This document shows, piece after piece, positions 1-6,451 of a stretch of 9,895 nt of DNA. A program made the translations under genes and the position numbers. The stretch comes from Solidesulfovibrio magneticus. GTDB taxonomy: Bacteria; Desulfobacterota; Desulfovibrionia; Desulfovibrionales; Desulfovibrionaceae. The notes beneath the pieces are model-generated. The model saw only the letters and a program-made list of their open reading frames with translations, was not told where the DNA came from and made no database searches. Numbering within the stretch: position 1 is the first letter of the stretch; the number at the start of each line of letters is the position of its first letter. The DNA lies in the NCBI GenBank assembly GCA_002482565.1, contig DLGG01000116.1, positions 1-9,895 on the forward strand, written 5' to 3'.

Positions 1-1932
1 CGCGGGGCAGGCGAAGCTGGCCGCGCCGGAGCCGCCCAGGCGTTCGCGGCGCTCGGCCAGCAGGCCCTGGGGCAGTTCGCGCAGGAAGATGCTCGGCATG
101 GCCGGGGCGCAGCCGCCGCCCTGGCGCTGGTAGAGGGTCTCCGGGGCGAAAAGCCCGAGATAATCCCGGGCGCGGGTGCAGGCCACGTAGAGCAGCCGGC
201 GTTCCTCTTCCAGGTCCTCGGCCCGGGACAGGGCATGGCGCGAGGGAAAACGCTCGTCCACAAGGTCGATGATGAGCACGGCCGACCATTCCAGGCCCTT
301 GGAGGAGTGGACCGTGGACAGCACCAGATGGCCTTCGCGGGCTTTTTTGCGGTCCTCGTCCGGGTTTTCCAGGACCAGATCGGCCAGGAAGGCGTCGAGG
401 TCGGCATAGGAGGCGGCGATCTGTTCGAGCTGGTCGAGGCCCGCCTGGCGGCGCGGATAGTCGTCGGGGTATTTTTCGGCCAGAAGCGGGGCATAGGCCT
501 CGATGACCTTGGCGAGCAGCTCCTGGGGCGAGGGCGGCAGGGCGCGCAGGGCGTCGAGAAATTCGATCAGCGCCTTGAATTCGCCCGACTTGGCCGCCAT
601 CTTGCCGAGCATCGCCCGGTCACCGGCCCGGATGGCCTCGAAGATCCTGGTGGCCGTTTTCGGGCCGATGCCCGGCACGAAGGCCAGCACCCGGGACCAG
701 GCCGGAAAGTCGGCCGTGTTGCGGGCCAGGCGCAGGTAGGCCAGGACGTCCTTGATGTGGGCGGCCTCGGAAAATTTCTGGCCGCCGTACTTCTGGAAGG
801 GGATGCCGGCTTTGCCGAGCTCCACTTCCAGGGCGTAGGACTGGTAGCCGGCCCGAAACAGCACGGCGATCTCATGGAGCGGGATGGTGGCCGAGAGTTC
901 CTTGACCTTGGCCGCCACCATGGACGCCTGGGTGAGGTCGGAAAAGGGCCGCATGCACTGGGGCTGGGGGCCGTCCTCGCGGGTGGTGAAGAGATGTTTC
1001 TCGAACTTGCGTCCGGCTCCGGCCAGCACGGCGTTGGTGAGATTGAGGATAGGCTGGGTGGAGCGGTAGTTGCGTTCGAGCTTAATCAGTTTCGTGCCCG
1101 GAAACAGGCTCGGGAAATCCAGGATGTTGTCCACCGACGCGCCGCGAAAGGCGTAGATGGACTGGGCGTCGTCGCCAACGGCCATGACGTTGCCGCCTTC
1201 CGGGGCAAGAAGGCGCGTGAGCCTGGCCTGGACCTTGTTGGTGTCCTGGTATTCGTCGACCATGACATGGCTGTGGCGGGCGCGAATGAGCGCGCCGGGG
1301 CCGGCGGGATCGGCCAGGAGCCGCTCCAGGGTGAAGAGCAGATCGTCGTAGTCGAGCAGATTGTGCTCGGCCTTGAATGCCCCGTAGGCCTGGCCAAGGC
1401 TGGTGATGGCCTCGGCGTAGGGCAGCAGGTGGAAGGCTTCCCGGGCGATGACGTCGCCGACTTCCAATTCCTTGTTGCGGGCCTTGGACAAAAGGCCCAG
1501 GATGGCCGATTTGCGGGGAAACGACCGGTCGCCCTTGCCCAGGCCCAGCCTGTCCTTGCACTGCCCCAGGATGTCCTCGCAGTCGGCGGCGTCGAGGCAG
1601 GTGAATCCCGTGGGAAAACCGGCCGCCTCGCTGTAGCGGCGCAGCGCGGCAAAGGCGAAGGCGTGGAAGGTGCCGCCGGCCACGCCCGAGATGCCTTGGG
1701 CCCCAAGGGCCAAAAGCAGCCCGGCCCGGGTGAGCATCTCCTGGGCGGCCTTGCGGGTGAAGGTCAAAAGCAGGATGGAGGCCGGCTCCACGCCCTTGAG
1801 CACCAGATGGGCCAGACGGTAGACGACGGTGCGGGTCTTGCCGCTGCCGGCGCCGGCGATGACCAGGACCGGCCCTTCGGTGGTGCTGACGGCCTCAAGC
1901 TGGGCGGGGTTCAGTTCGCGGGCGAAATCCAT
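1..1932 (-). CDS. UvrD/Rep/PcrA-type superfamily 1A DNA helicase (3' end outside window)
   Basis: This is an ATP-dependent 3'-5' DNA helicase of the UvrD/Rep/PcrA family, which works in the cytoplasm in DNA repair and replication restart. Translating the minus strand from ATG 1932 gives 644 open codons to the window edge. All SF1A motifs are visible in order: Q motif LNPAQLEAV (8-16), Walker A GAGSGKT (27-33), LLLTFTRKAA (54-63), GGTFHAFA (87-94), Walker B VDEYQDTN (225-232), motif III GDDAQSIYAFRG (253-264), motif IV LERNYRST (285-292), motif V STVHSSKGLEW (539-549) and motif VI EERRLLYVACTRAR (576-589). UvrD and PcrA are usually 700 residues or more, so only the C-terminal tail is missing. 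The start overlaps the upstream phosphodiesterase by 22 bp and has only a weak Shine-Dalgarno (AAAGAG), so translational coupling is likely. Choosing between UvrD, Rep and PcrA is not possible here. Confidence 0.95.
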   Translation of the reverse strand, partial: MDFARELNPAQLEAVSTTEGPVLVIAGAGSGKTRTVVYRLAHLVLKGVEPASILLLTFTRKAAQEMLTRAGLLLALGAQGISGVAGGTFHAFAFAALRRYSEAAGFPTGFTCLDAADCEDILGQCKDRLGLGKGDRSFPRKSAILGLLSKARNKELEVGDVIAREAFHLLPYAEAITSLGQAYGAFKAEHNLLDYDDLLFTLERLLADPAGPGALIRARHSHVMVDEYQDTNKVQARLTRLLAPEGGNVMAVGDDAQSIYAFRGASVDNILDFPSLFPGTKLIKLERNYRSTQPILNLTNAVLAGAGRKFEKHLFTTREDGPQPQCMRPFSDLTQASMVAAKVKELSATIPLHEIAVLFRAGYQSYALEVELGKAGIPFQKYGGQKFSEAAHIKDVLAYLRLARNTADFPAWSRVLAFVPGIGPKTATRIFEAIRAGDRAMLGKMAAKSGEFKALIEFLDALRALPPSPQELLAKVIEAYAPLLAEKYPDDYPRRQAGLDQLEQIAASYADLDAFLADLVLENPDEDRKKAREGHLVLSTVHSSKGLEWSAVLIIDLVDERFPSRHALSRAEDLEEERRLLYVACTRARDYLGLFAPETLYQRQGGGCAPAMPSIFLRELPQGLLAERRERLGGSGAASFACPA

Positions 1933-3236
1933 GGAAACTCTTTGGGTTCTGGCAGACCAAGGGAGGCGGCGACCACGGCCCCGGCGTCGGAGGTGCGCGC
2001 CGGGCGAGAGCCTTCGGAGTCGCACCACAGCGCGTCGTGCGGGCTGTGGCAGCCAAACCGGCCAAAGTTGCCGGTCAGCTCGGTGCGGTTGTATTTGGCC
2101 GTCAGGCTCACGCCCGGCCGGGGCACGCACACGACGTCCGGAGCGCGGCGGACTTGCGGACCGGCGTAGATCTCGCCGCGCAGGTGCACGGCTTCCATGA
2201 GCGGCCGGCCGTCGTGGACAATGGCCAGCAGTTCGCCGCGCAGGTCTTCGGCCAGCTTTTCGGCCACGTGTTCGTGGAAGACGCCCCGTGCGAAGCGCTC
2301 TTTGATATTGATGTAGACCCGCCCCGGGTCCAGGGCGAAGGCGGCGGTATGGTGGGGCACGATGCGGGCGTCGTACTCGCCGGTGGCCCCGGGTTCGACG
2401 CGCAGCAGCCCCTTGCCGGCCAGCCAGACGTTGAGGTCGAACTCGGTTTCGAGCTCGGTGAACCCGTGGTCGGCCAGGGCGAAAAAGCGCTTGGGCCCGG
2501 GCAGGGCCTCGTAGCGGTCCAGGACCAGCCCGATCAGCTTGTCCCAGTCGGCCAGGAGATCCAGGGCCGGGCCGTGGAGGCGATGCTCGGGCCGGGCCAC
2601 GGCCGGGAAGAAGAAATGGAACAGCCGGTCGGTTTCGGTCAACACGATCATGAAAAGATCGAAGTCGCCGCCGGTCCAGAGCATTTCCAGGGCGGCCCGA
2701 CGCGAGGCCAGGGTGGCCCGCAGTTCCCTGGCAAGGGTATCGAAATCGGCCGCGCCCTTGGTGGTGTCGGCCTCGATGCGGTAACCGGCGAGTTTCAGAT
2801 TCTGCGCCAGTTCCGGCGGGTAGACGGCCCGGGCGAGGTCGGTCTCGGGAAAACCGGCGATGATGGCTCCGCGCAGCGGCGAAACCGGCGCGGCGCAGGG
2901 GATGTTGACCAGCTTGGCGACGAGCCCGGCCTGGGTGGCGCGGGTCATGAGGGTGGGCGCGGCAATGGCCGAGGCGTCCACGGGTCCCAGGCGGTAGCTG
3001 GCCGGGTCGATGCCGACAAAGCCGTAGACGCCGTGGCGGCCGGGATTGGCGGCGGTTAAAAAACTCGTCCAGTTGACGGGCGAGAGTTCGGGCAGTTCGG
3101 CCTCGATGCTTGCCGCGTCGATGGCGAGCAGGCGGGCGAGGTTGGGCAGCCGGCCGGTGGCGGCCAGGCTTTGGGCCAGGGTGCGGGGAAGCCCGTCGAG
3201 ACCGAGGACGACCGTGCGTTTGCGTGGCTGCGACAT
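1911..3236 (-). CDS. Alkaline phosphatase superfamily protein, type I phosphodiesterase/nucleotide pyrophosphatase-like
   Basis: A 441-residue metal-dependent phosphohydrolase or phosphodiesterase; the substrate cannot be read from sequence. The family core begins at VVLGLDGL (9-16) with metal ligand Asp14. The segment SPVNWTSFLTAANPGRHGV (52-70) carries the likely nucleophile Thr57. Further expected ligands are Asp203 and His207 in ETDRLFHFFF, Asp256 and His257 in ADHGF, and a C-terminal GCHSPHD (395-401) equivalent to the usual Gly-x-His metal site. The full two-Zn constellation therefore appears intact. The frame stays open upstream to an ATG at 3365, but that adds 43 Pro/Ala-rich residues unlike the family. 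The ATG at 3236 sits about ten residues before the conserved core and is preferred, although it has no clear Shine-Dalgarno. No signal peptide is seen, so it is probably cytoplasmic. Its stop codon lies inside the helicase gene start, so the two are likely co-transcribed. Confidence 0.88.
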   Translation of the reverse strand: MSQPRKRTVVLGLDGLPRTLAQSLAATGRLPNLARLLAIDAASIEAELPELSPVNWTSFLTAANPGRHGVYGFVGIDPASYRLGPVDASAIAAPTLMTRATQAGLVAKLVNIPCAAPVSPLRGAIIAGFPETDLARAVYPPELAQNLKLAGYRIEADTTKGAADFDTLARELRATLASRRAALEMLWTGGDFDLFMIVLTETDRLFHFFFPAVARPEHRLHGPALDLLADWDKLIGLVLDRYEALPGPKRFFALADHGFTELETEFDLNVWLAGKGLLRVEPGATGEYDARIVPHHTAAFALDPGRVYINIKERFARGVFHEHVAEKLAEDLRGELLAIVHDGRPLMEAVHLRGEIYAGPQVRRAPDVVCVPRPGVSLTAKYNRTELTGNFGRFGCHSPHDALWCDSEGSRPARTSDAGAVVAASLGLPEPKEFPWISPAN

Positions 3237-3453
3237 GGTGGGGAGGTGTAGCAGGAAAGGGGGCGTCTGGCTACGCGCGGGGAGGGGCGGTGGCGCTGCG
3301 GCGGGCGAGGTCATGGCGATGCCGGGCGATGGCACGGGGCGGGGCGGCCTGGAATTGCCGGCCATGCCCCTCGGGCGGCGGTTGGTTCGGCCCGCGCCCC
3401 AAGGCGTTGGAATTGACGCGGCGCGGGATTCGGGGCAAGAAGCGGGCTTCAGT

Positions 3454-3540
3454 GCCCGAGTGGCGGAACTGGTAGACGCCAGGGACTTAAAATCCCTTGT
3501 TCTTCGGGACGTGCCGGTTCGATTCCGGCCTCGGGCACCA
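3454..3540 (+). tRNA. tRNA-Leu (anticodon UAA)
   Basis: A complete 87-nt type II tRNA. The acceptor stem pairs GCCCGAG (3454-3460) with CTCGGGC (3530-3536), followed by discriminator A and an encoded CCA (3538-3540). The anticodon stem AGGGA/TCCCT (3481-3485/3493-3497) encloses loop CTTAAAA, giving anticodon TAA at 3488-3490. A long variable arm (GTTC, TTCG loop, GGAC) is typical of leucine tRNAs. The T arm has GCCGG, loop TTCGATT and CCGGC. A TTGACG hexamer at 3413-3418 may be its -35 box, but no convincing -10 was found. Confidence 0.97.
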
Positions 3541-3546
3541 TTTTTT

Positions 3547-3578
3547 GGGGGTTGCTGACTCGGTCAGTGGCCCTTTTT
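3547..3578 (+). terminator. Intrinsic terminator after tRNA-Leu
   Basis: Bases 3549-3559 pair with 3563-3573 across a three-base TCG loop. The CTGAC/GTCAG top is perfect, three G-T pairs follow, and GGG/CCC closes the base. The stem is followed directly by TTTTT (3574-3578). Its position 8 nt after the tRNA CCA fits termination of the tRNA transcript. A T-run also directly follows the CCA (3541-3546). Confidence 0.72.
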
Positions 3579-3606
3579 GCGTTATGGCGATTGTCTTACC
3601 CCGTGT

Positions 3607-3622
3607 GGCTCCCATTGGAGCC
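3607..3622 (+). other. Short perfect hairpin in the methyltransferase leader
   Basis: GGCTCC, loop CATT, GGAGCC form a six-pair stem with a tetraloop, between the tRNA terminator and the methyltransferase Shine-Dalgarno. No T-run follows, so it is not a terminator. It could be a leader structure or a protein site, or it may have no role. Confidence 0.35.
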
Positions 3623-3688
3623 TTGAGGTGTGCGGCCGCCAAGCCGGCACGTGTCAAATGCTCTCACACCCATAAGGAGCTTTTCCCA

Positions 3689-4435
3689 ATGGACATCCCC
3701 CGGATTTTCACGATCACGGAAAGCGCCCATCGCATCCACAACCCGTTCACGCCCGACAAGTTTGCCGTTCTGGGCCAGGCGCTGCGTCTGGAACCCGGGG
3801 CGCGCATCCTCGACCTCGGCAGCGGATCGGGGGAGATGCTGTGCACCTGGGCCCGCGACCACGGCATACGCGGCGTCGGGGTGGACATGAGTCCATTGTT
3901 CACCGAGCAGGCCAAAGGCCGGGCCGTGGAACTCGGCGTGGCTGACCGCGTCCGGTTCATCCACGGCGACGCCGCCGGCTATGTCGCCGACGAGAAGGTG
4001 CATGTGGCCGCCTGCGTCGGCGCGACGTGGATCGGCGGCGGGATCGCCGGCACGGTTGAACTGTTGACGCGAAGCCTGGCCGAGGGCGGGATCATCCTCA
4101 TCGGCGAACCCTACTGGCGGCAAGTGCCGCCAACCCAAGACGTCGCCAAGGGCTGTCTGGCCGGCGCGGTCGCGGACTTTCTTACGCTTCCGGAGCTTGT
4201 CGCGTCTTTTGGCCGCCTGGGCTGCGACGTCGTGGAGATGGTCCTGGCCGACCAGGACGGCTGGGACCGTTACGAGGCGGCCAAATGGCTCACCATGCGT
4301 CGCTGGCTTGAAGCCCACCCCGACGACGAGCTGGCCGGGGAGGTGCGGGCCAAGCTGACTTCGGAGCCTGCGCGTTATGCCGCGTACACGCGTGAATACC
4401 TGGGCTGGGGCGTGTTCGCGTTGATGCTGCGCTGA
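3689..4435 (+). CDS. SAM-dependent class I methyltransferase, YjhP-like
   Basis: A 248-residue Rossmann-fold methyltransferase. Motif I for S-adenosylmethionine is ILDLGSGSGEM (40-50). An acidic residue follows the second strand (GVGVDMS, Asp66), and RVRFIHGDAAGY (87-98) matches motif II, where the adenine ring is usually bound. The segments CVGATWIGGG (109-118) and LIGEPYWRQ (137-145) are strongly conserved in appearance. From memory the whole protein closely resembles the uncharacterised E. coli YjhP in length and in the ITES, GEPYWRQ and WLTMRRWLEA segments; an alignment was not run. The substrate is unknown. The start is set by AAGGAG at 3674-3679, nine bases before ATG 3689. The frame stays open upstream through the tRNA, which is not coding. 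No signal peptide or membrane segment is seen. It stands alone, 381 bp before the next gene. Confidence 0.88.
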   Translation: MDIPRIFTITESAHRIHNPFTPDKFAVLGQALRLEPGARILDLGSGSGEMLCTWARDHGIRGVGVDMSPLFTEQAKGRAVELGVADRVRFIHGDAAGYVADEKVHVAACVGATWIGGGIAGTVELLTRSLAEGGIILIGEPYWRQVPPTQDVAKGCLAGAVADFLTLPELVASFGRLGCDVVEMVLADQDGWDRYEAAKWLTMRRWLEAHPDDELAGEVRAKLTSEPARYAAYTREYLGWGVFALMLR

Positions 4436-4500
4436 AGTCGCGCCGATGTCGCGGTGGCGCGTCGGGCGGATCGTCACGGGCAAGGCCTTGTGGTCGGGGA

Positions 4501-4539
4501 GGCCCGGCGCAGCCAGGCGAACCCTGGTCGCGCCGGGCC
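4501..4539. repeat. Long GC-rich hairpin downstream of the methyltransferase gene
   Basis: A perfect ten-base stem (GGCCCGGCGC at 4501-4510 with GCGCCGGGCC at 4530-4539) and a perfect inner stem (CCAGG 4513-4517 with CCTGG 4523-4527) are capped by a CGAAC loop. Only two unpaired bases on each side (4511-4512 and 4528-4529) interrupt it. No T-run follows, so a classical intrinsic terminator is unlikely. It could protect the mRNA 3' end, act as a terminator lacking a U tract, or be a copy of a dispersed palindromic repeat. Confidence 0.6.
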
Positions 4540-4643
4540 CTTGGTCGTCGATCCGTCCGAAGTTGGTCGCGCGCTTGGGGCTGTGCCGGGGTGGCCGGCG
4601 TGTCGGGCCGCAGGGCGTCCGTCGAACGCCTGTGAAAGCTGCT

Positions 4644-4673
4644 GCAACGGCATTGTTGCGGGAAGCAACTTTT
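4644..4673 (+). promoter_or_regulatory. Possible alternating hairpins (GCAAC / GTTGC / GCAAC + T-run)
   Basis: Arm GCAAC at 4644-4648 can pair with GTTGC at 4655-4659, and the same GTTGC can instead pair with GCAAC at 4665-4669, which is followed by TTTT (4670-4673). The two pairings exclude each other, as in an attenuator. Each stem is only five pairs, and no promoter upstream is proven. Confidence 0.22.
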
Positions 4674-4711
4674 CGCTGGACAAGACGCGGACTTTGTGAT
4701 TTTTTGAACTT

Positions 4712-4756
4712 GTTGAAAAGCCTTCAAGCATATCCCAAGCGGAGGTTCTTTTCAAC
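4712..4756. repeat. Nine-base perfect inverted repeat upstream of the cysteine-rich protein gene
   Basis: GTTGAAAAG (4712-4720) is the exact reverse complement of CTTTTCAAC (4748-4756), separated by 27 bases. It lies in the AT-rich stretch where the promoter should be, 61-105 bases before the start codon. It may be a pair of operator half-sites or an RNA stem. Confidence 0.45.
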
Positions 4757-4775
4757 CGTTGATCGCGTAAGTGTG

Positions 4776-4810
4776 CTGACTTTTTCCGAACTCCAACAAA
4801 GTCAGGAGGA
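4776..4810 (+). promoter_or_regulatory. Hairpin abutting the Shine-Dalgarno of the cysteine-rich protein gene
   Basis: CTGACTTT (4776-4783) pairs perfectly with AAAGTCAG (4798-4805) across a 14-base loop. The Shine-Dalgarno AGGAGGA (4804-4810) begins within the last two paired bases and lies seven bases before ATG 4817. The stem would crowd but not fully cover the ribosome site, so a translational or mRNA-stability role is possible. Confidence 0.4.
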
Positions 4811-4816
4811 AAGAGA

Positions 4817-5074
4817 ATGCGATGCTTGCTGTTTGCGATGGCGTTGTCGCTTTGCGCCGCCCCGGCCTTTGCCGCCGATGAAGCGGCTGATGCCGCCAAC
4901 CGGGCGCAGTTTGAAAAAGAATGCGCTGCGCTCATTGCCCCGGGCGGCCCCTGCGCCGATGTGCAAAAAGGCGGCGGCGGCCGACGCGGTTGCGTGGCCA
5001 AACCGGAAAATCTCGACAAGGCCAGCCCGGCCTGCAAGAAAGTGATTGAGGAGTGGAAGGCGCTGCCCAAGTAA
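4817..5074 (+). CDS. Small exported cysteine-rich protein (cysteine-rich-repeat-like)
   Basis: An 85-residue protein with a clear signal peptide: Met-Arg-Cys, a hydrophobic core LLFAMALSLCAAP, and likely cleavage after AFA at residue 19, giving a periplasmic or secreted product of about 66 residues. The mature part has four cysteines (36, 46, 59, 73). Their spacing and the segments RRGCVAKPENL and SPACKKVI resemble the cysteine-rich repeat known from Golgi apparatus protein 1 and found in small secreted bacterial proteins. Two disulfides are likely. A flexible GGGG stretch lies at 52-55. No enzymatic motif is seen and the function is unknown. The start is supported by the strong AGGAGGA seven bases upstream. 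The gene is monocistronic, ending at its own terminator. Family assignment is from pattern recognition and is moderately sure; that this is a real exported protein is quite sure. Confidence 0.85.
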   Translation: MRCLLFAMALSLCAAPAFAADEAADAANRAQFEKECAALIAPGGPCADVQKGGGGRRGCVAKPENLDKASPACKKVIEEWKALPK

Positions 5075-5113
5075 TGGCTGGCCTTTGCCGCGATTGATGG
5101 AATACGAGAGAGA

Positions 5114-5164
5114 ACGCGCCGTCCCGTGCCGCAGTCTTCGGCATGGGGCGGCGCGTGTTTTTTT
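5114..5164 (+). terminator. Strong intrinsic terminator after the cysteine-rich protein gene
   Basis: An 18-pair stem (5114-5131 with 5139-5156), including two wobble pairs, has a seven-base loop and is followed by GTTTTTTT (5157-5164). It lies 40 bases after the stop codon. The T-run is on the plus strand, so it serves the plus-strand gene. Confidence 0.92.
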
Positions 5165-5195
5165 GGGGTTGAGTCAGGCGGTCACCAGGCCGCTT

Positions 5196-5223
5196 GGGCG
5201 GCGTTGCTGACGGGCAGCCGCCC
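5196..5223 (-). terminator. Possible hairpin at the end of the DUF5343-like gene
   Basis: GGGCGGC (5196-5202) pairs with GCCGCCC (5217-5223) across a 14-base loop, touching the TAG stop of the minus-strand gene. On the minus strand no T-run follows the stem, so this may mark the mRNA 3' end without being an intrinsic terminator. Confidence 0.3.
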
Positions 5224-6326
5224 TAGACCTTGTTCCCGGGCGACAGCAGGTGGCGCTTGAGGCTGGCGAAAATGGCGTCGTAGACAGCCTCGTCGGTGCT
5301 GGCCGGCAGGGTGATGTGGATTGCGGGGTGCTTGGGCGAGCCTTGGCCAGGGCTGCGTTTTTCTGGAGAGGCGGTTTCGATGACGATGCCCGGCGCTTGG
5401 TCCGTTTCGTCCGCCGCTTCCGTGTCGGCGGCCGGCGTCGTCTCGGTCGCCGCCGTCTCGGGAACGGTGGGCATGGCCGTTGCCGCAGCCGGAACTTCCG
5501 CGACGGTGGGTACCGGCGCGGCGGCAAGGGACGCCTCGGCGACGATTGCGGCCACCGGTTCAGGCGCGGGAGCGACGGAGGACGCCGCCGCCTCGGCTTT
5601 TGCAACGCGGGCAGGCGTGGCGACAGGCGCAACGGCAAAAGTCGGGCTGCCCGCAGCGACAGGCTCGGACACAGCGACAGGCTCGGACACAGCGACAGGC
5701 TCGGACATAGCGACAGGCTCGGGCGCAGTCGCGGGCTTTGATGCAGCGACAGGTTCGGGCGCGGACACGGACGCCGCCGTTGGGCCGCTTGCGCCGAGTG
5801 CCGACGAGACCGGCTCGGACGCCGCGACCGCGACGTCGGCCGGGCGTTGCGCCACGTCGGCGCTGGCCGCGCCGTTGTCCAGGCTGGTCGCGTAACGCGT
5901 CAGGGCCAGGAAGGTGGCGGCGATGCCGCTGGCCGCCATGTCGTTGATTTCTCCATGGAAATACCGGGACACGGTCTCCATGATTTCGCGTTCGGGGCAG
6001 ACGGCGGCGTTGGGCAACTCGGCCAGCAGGCCGGCATAAGCCTCGGCCAACCCCTGGCGCAACACGGTCCCGGACAGGCGGCGGCCGTGGAAATCGGCAT
6101 AGCGACGGGTTGGCTGGCCGGCTTCAGTGAGAAACCCCAGCCCCGTAAGGATGGCGATGAAAGACCGGTCAATGGCGTAGCGGAAGCCGGACTTGGCCAG
6201 AAACGCCGTGTCGAAGACCTCCGGAATCGGGTTTCCAAGCAATACCCCGAAGTAATCCGGAATCTTGGAGGCCTTCAACGTGTAAGCCCGGGACAGGGGC
6301 GGCTTCGGTTTGGCGCTGGTTGGCAT
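5223..6326 (-). CDS. DUF5343-like protein with long Ala/Pro-rich repeat linker
   Basis: A 367-residue protein of unknown function in three parts. Residues about 11-148 look like DUF5343: a KIPDYFGVLL start, FLAKSGFRYAIDRSFIAILTGLGFL, EAGQPTRRYADF, an LRQGLAEAYAGLL helix and a closing GIAATFLALTRYA. Residues about 150-330 form a low-complexity linker rich in Ala, Pro, Val, Glu and Ser, including the repeated hexapeptide SEPVAV. Residues about 333-362 (HPAIHITLP then YDAIFASLKRHLL) resemble the short conserved C-terminal segment of DUF5343 proteins. No catalytic motif, signal peptide or membrane helix is seen, so a soluble cytoplasmic protein is likely. ATG 6326 is chosen because the conserved region begins soon after; a GGGGA seven bases upstream is a weak Shine-Dalgarno. 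The frame continues to 6818, but that extension overlaps the divergent gene and is not family-like. It is transcribed alone and converges on the cysteine-rich protein gene. Confidence 0.82.
   Translation of the reverse strand: MPTSAKPKPPLSRAYTLKASKIPDYFGVLLGNPIPEVFDTAFLAKSGFRYAIDRSFIAILTGLGFLTEAGQPTRRYADFHGRRLSGTVLRQGLAEAYAGLLAELPNAAVCPEREIMETVSRYFHGEINDMAASGIAATFLALTRYATSLDNGAASADVAQRPADVAVAASEPVSSALGASGPTAASVSAPEPVAASKPATAPEPVAMSEPVAVSEPVAVSEPVAAGSPTFAVAPVATPARVAKAEAAASSVAPAPEPVAAIVAEASLAAAPVPTVAEVPAAATAMPTVPETAATETTPAADTEAADETDQAPGIVIETASPEKRSPGQGSPKHPAIHITLPASTDEAVYDAIFASLKRHLLSPGNKV
5653..5760. repeat. 18-bp tandem repeat inside the DUF5343-like gene
   Basis: Six 18-base units begin at 5653, 5671, 5689, 5707, 5725 and 5743. 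Plus-strand consensus is ACAGCGACAGGCTCGGAC. Units two and three are identical, units one, four and six differ by a few bases, and unit five is strongly diverged. The unit length is a multiple of three, so copy-number change adds or removes six residues (SEPVAV) without a frameshift. Confidence 0.9.
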
Positions 6327-6421
6327 AGGAACATCCCCGGGAGGAACAACGCGACGGCGTGGCTTGAATAAGGAAGCGAGCAAGATGGCAGACCTCTTTC
6401 CATGCTGGCAAATAAGTCTAT

Positions 6422-6451
6422 TTTTCATTCTCCAGAAAAAACGGTAATAAT
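6422..6451 (+). promoter_or_regulatory. Candidate promoter for the ASST-glycosidase unit
   Basis: TTTTCA (6422-6427) and AATAAT (6446-6451) match the sigma-70 -35 and -10 boxes at 4/6 and 5/6, with an 18-base spacer. Transcription would start near 6458 and leave a leader of about 220 nt before ATG 6682. The call rests on hexamer matching only. Confidence 0.33.

Larger units (their letters stand above)
4436..4816. other. Intergenic region without a credible gene, rich in inverted repeats
   Basis: No frame here has a Shine-Dalgarno plus a family-like protein; the overlapping frames on both strands are rich in Arg/Pro/Ala/Gly and look like chance. The left half is very GC-rich and holds the long hairpin at 4501-4539 and a ten-base palindrome CAAGGCCTTG at 4481-4490. 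The right half (from about 4640) is much richer in A and T, and holds nested inverted repeats leading to the next gene. A possible -35 is TTGAAC at 4704-4709, with a poor -10 such as CATATC at 4729-4734, so no promoter is called. Confidence 0.7.

Noticed and set aside
235..2169. Plus-strand 644-codon open frame opposite the helicase gene
   Set aside because: The minus strand holds every SF1A helicase motif in order. The plus frame is a shadow created by GC-biased codon use; its product has no family-like pattern and it also spans the junction of two minus-strand genes.
3510..3540. Attachment-site repeat of the tRNA-Leu 3' end
   Set aside because: No second copy of the T-arm/acceptor sequence was found by eye in the window and no integrase gene is present.
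3640..3665. Possible sigma-54 promoter (GGCAC followed by ATGC) before the methyltransferase
   Set aside because: The spacing between the GG and GC elements is two bases too long for a -24/-12 promoter.
3497..3688. N-terminal extension of the methyltransferase upstream of 3689
   Set aside because: The extension begins inside the tRNA-Leu and crosses its terminator; AAGGAG nine bases before ATG 3689 marks the real start.
5653..5760. CRISPR-like array
   Set aside because: The 18-bp units are directly adjacent without unique spacers and lie in frame inside a coding region; this is an ordinary coding tandem repeat.
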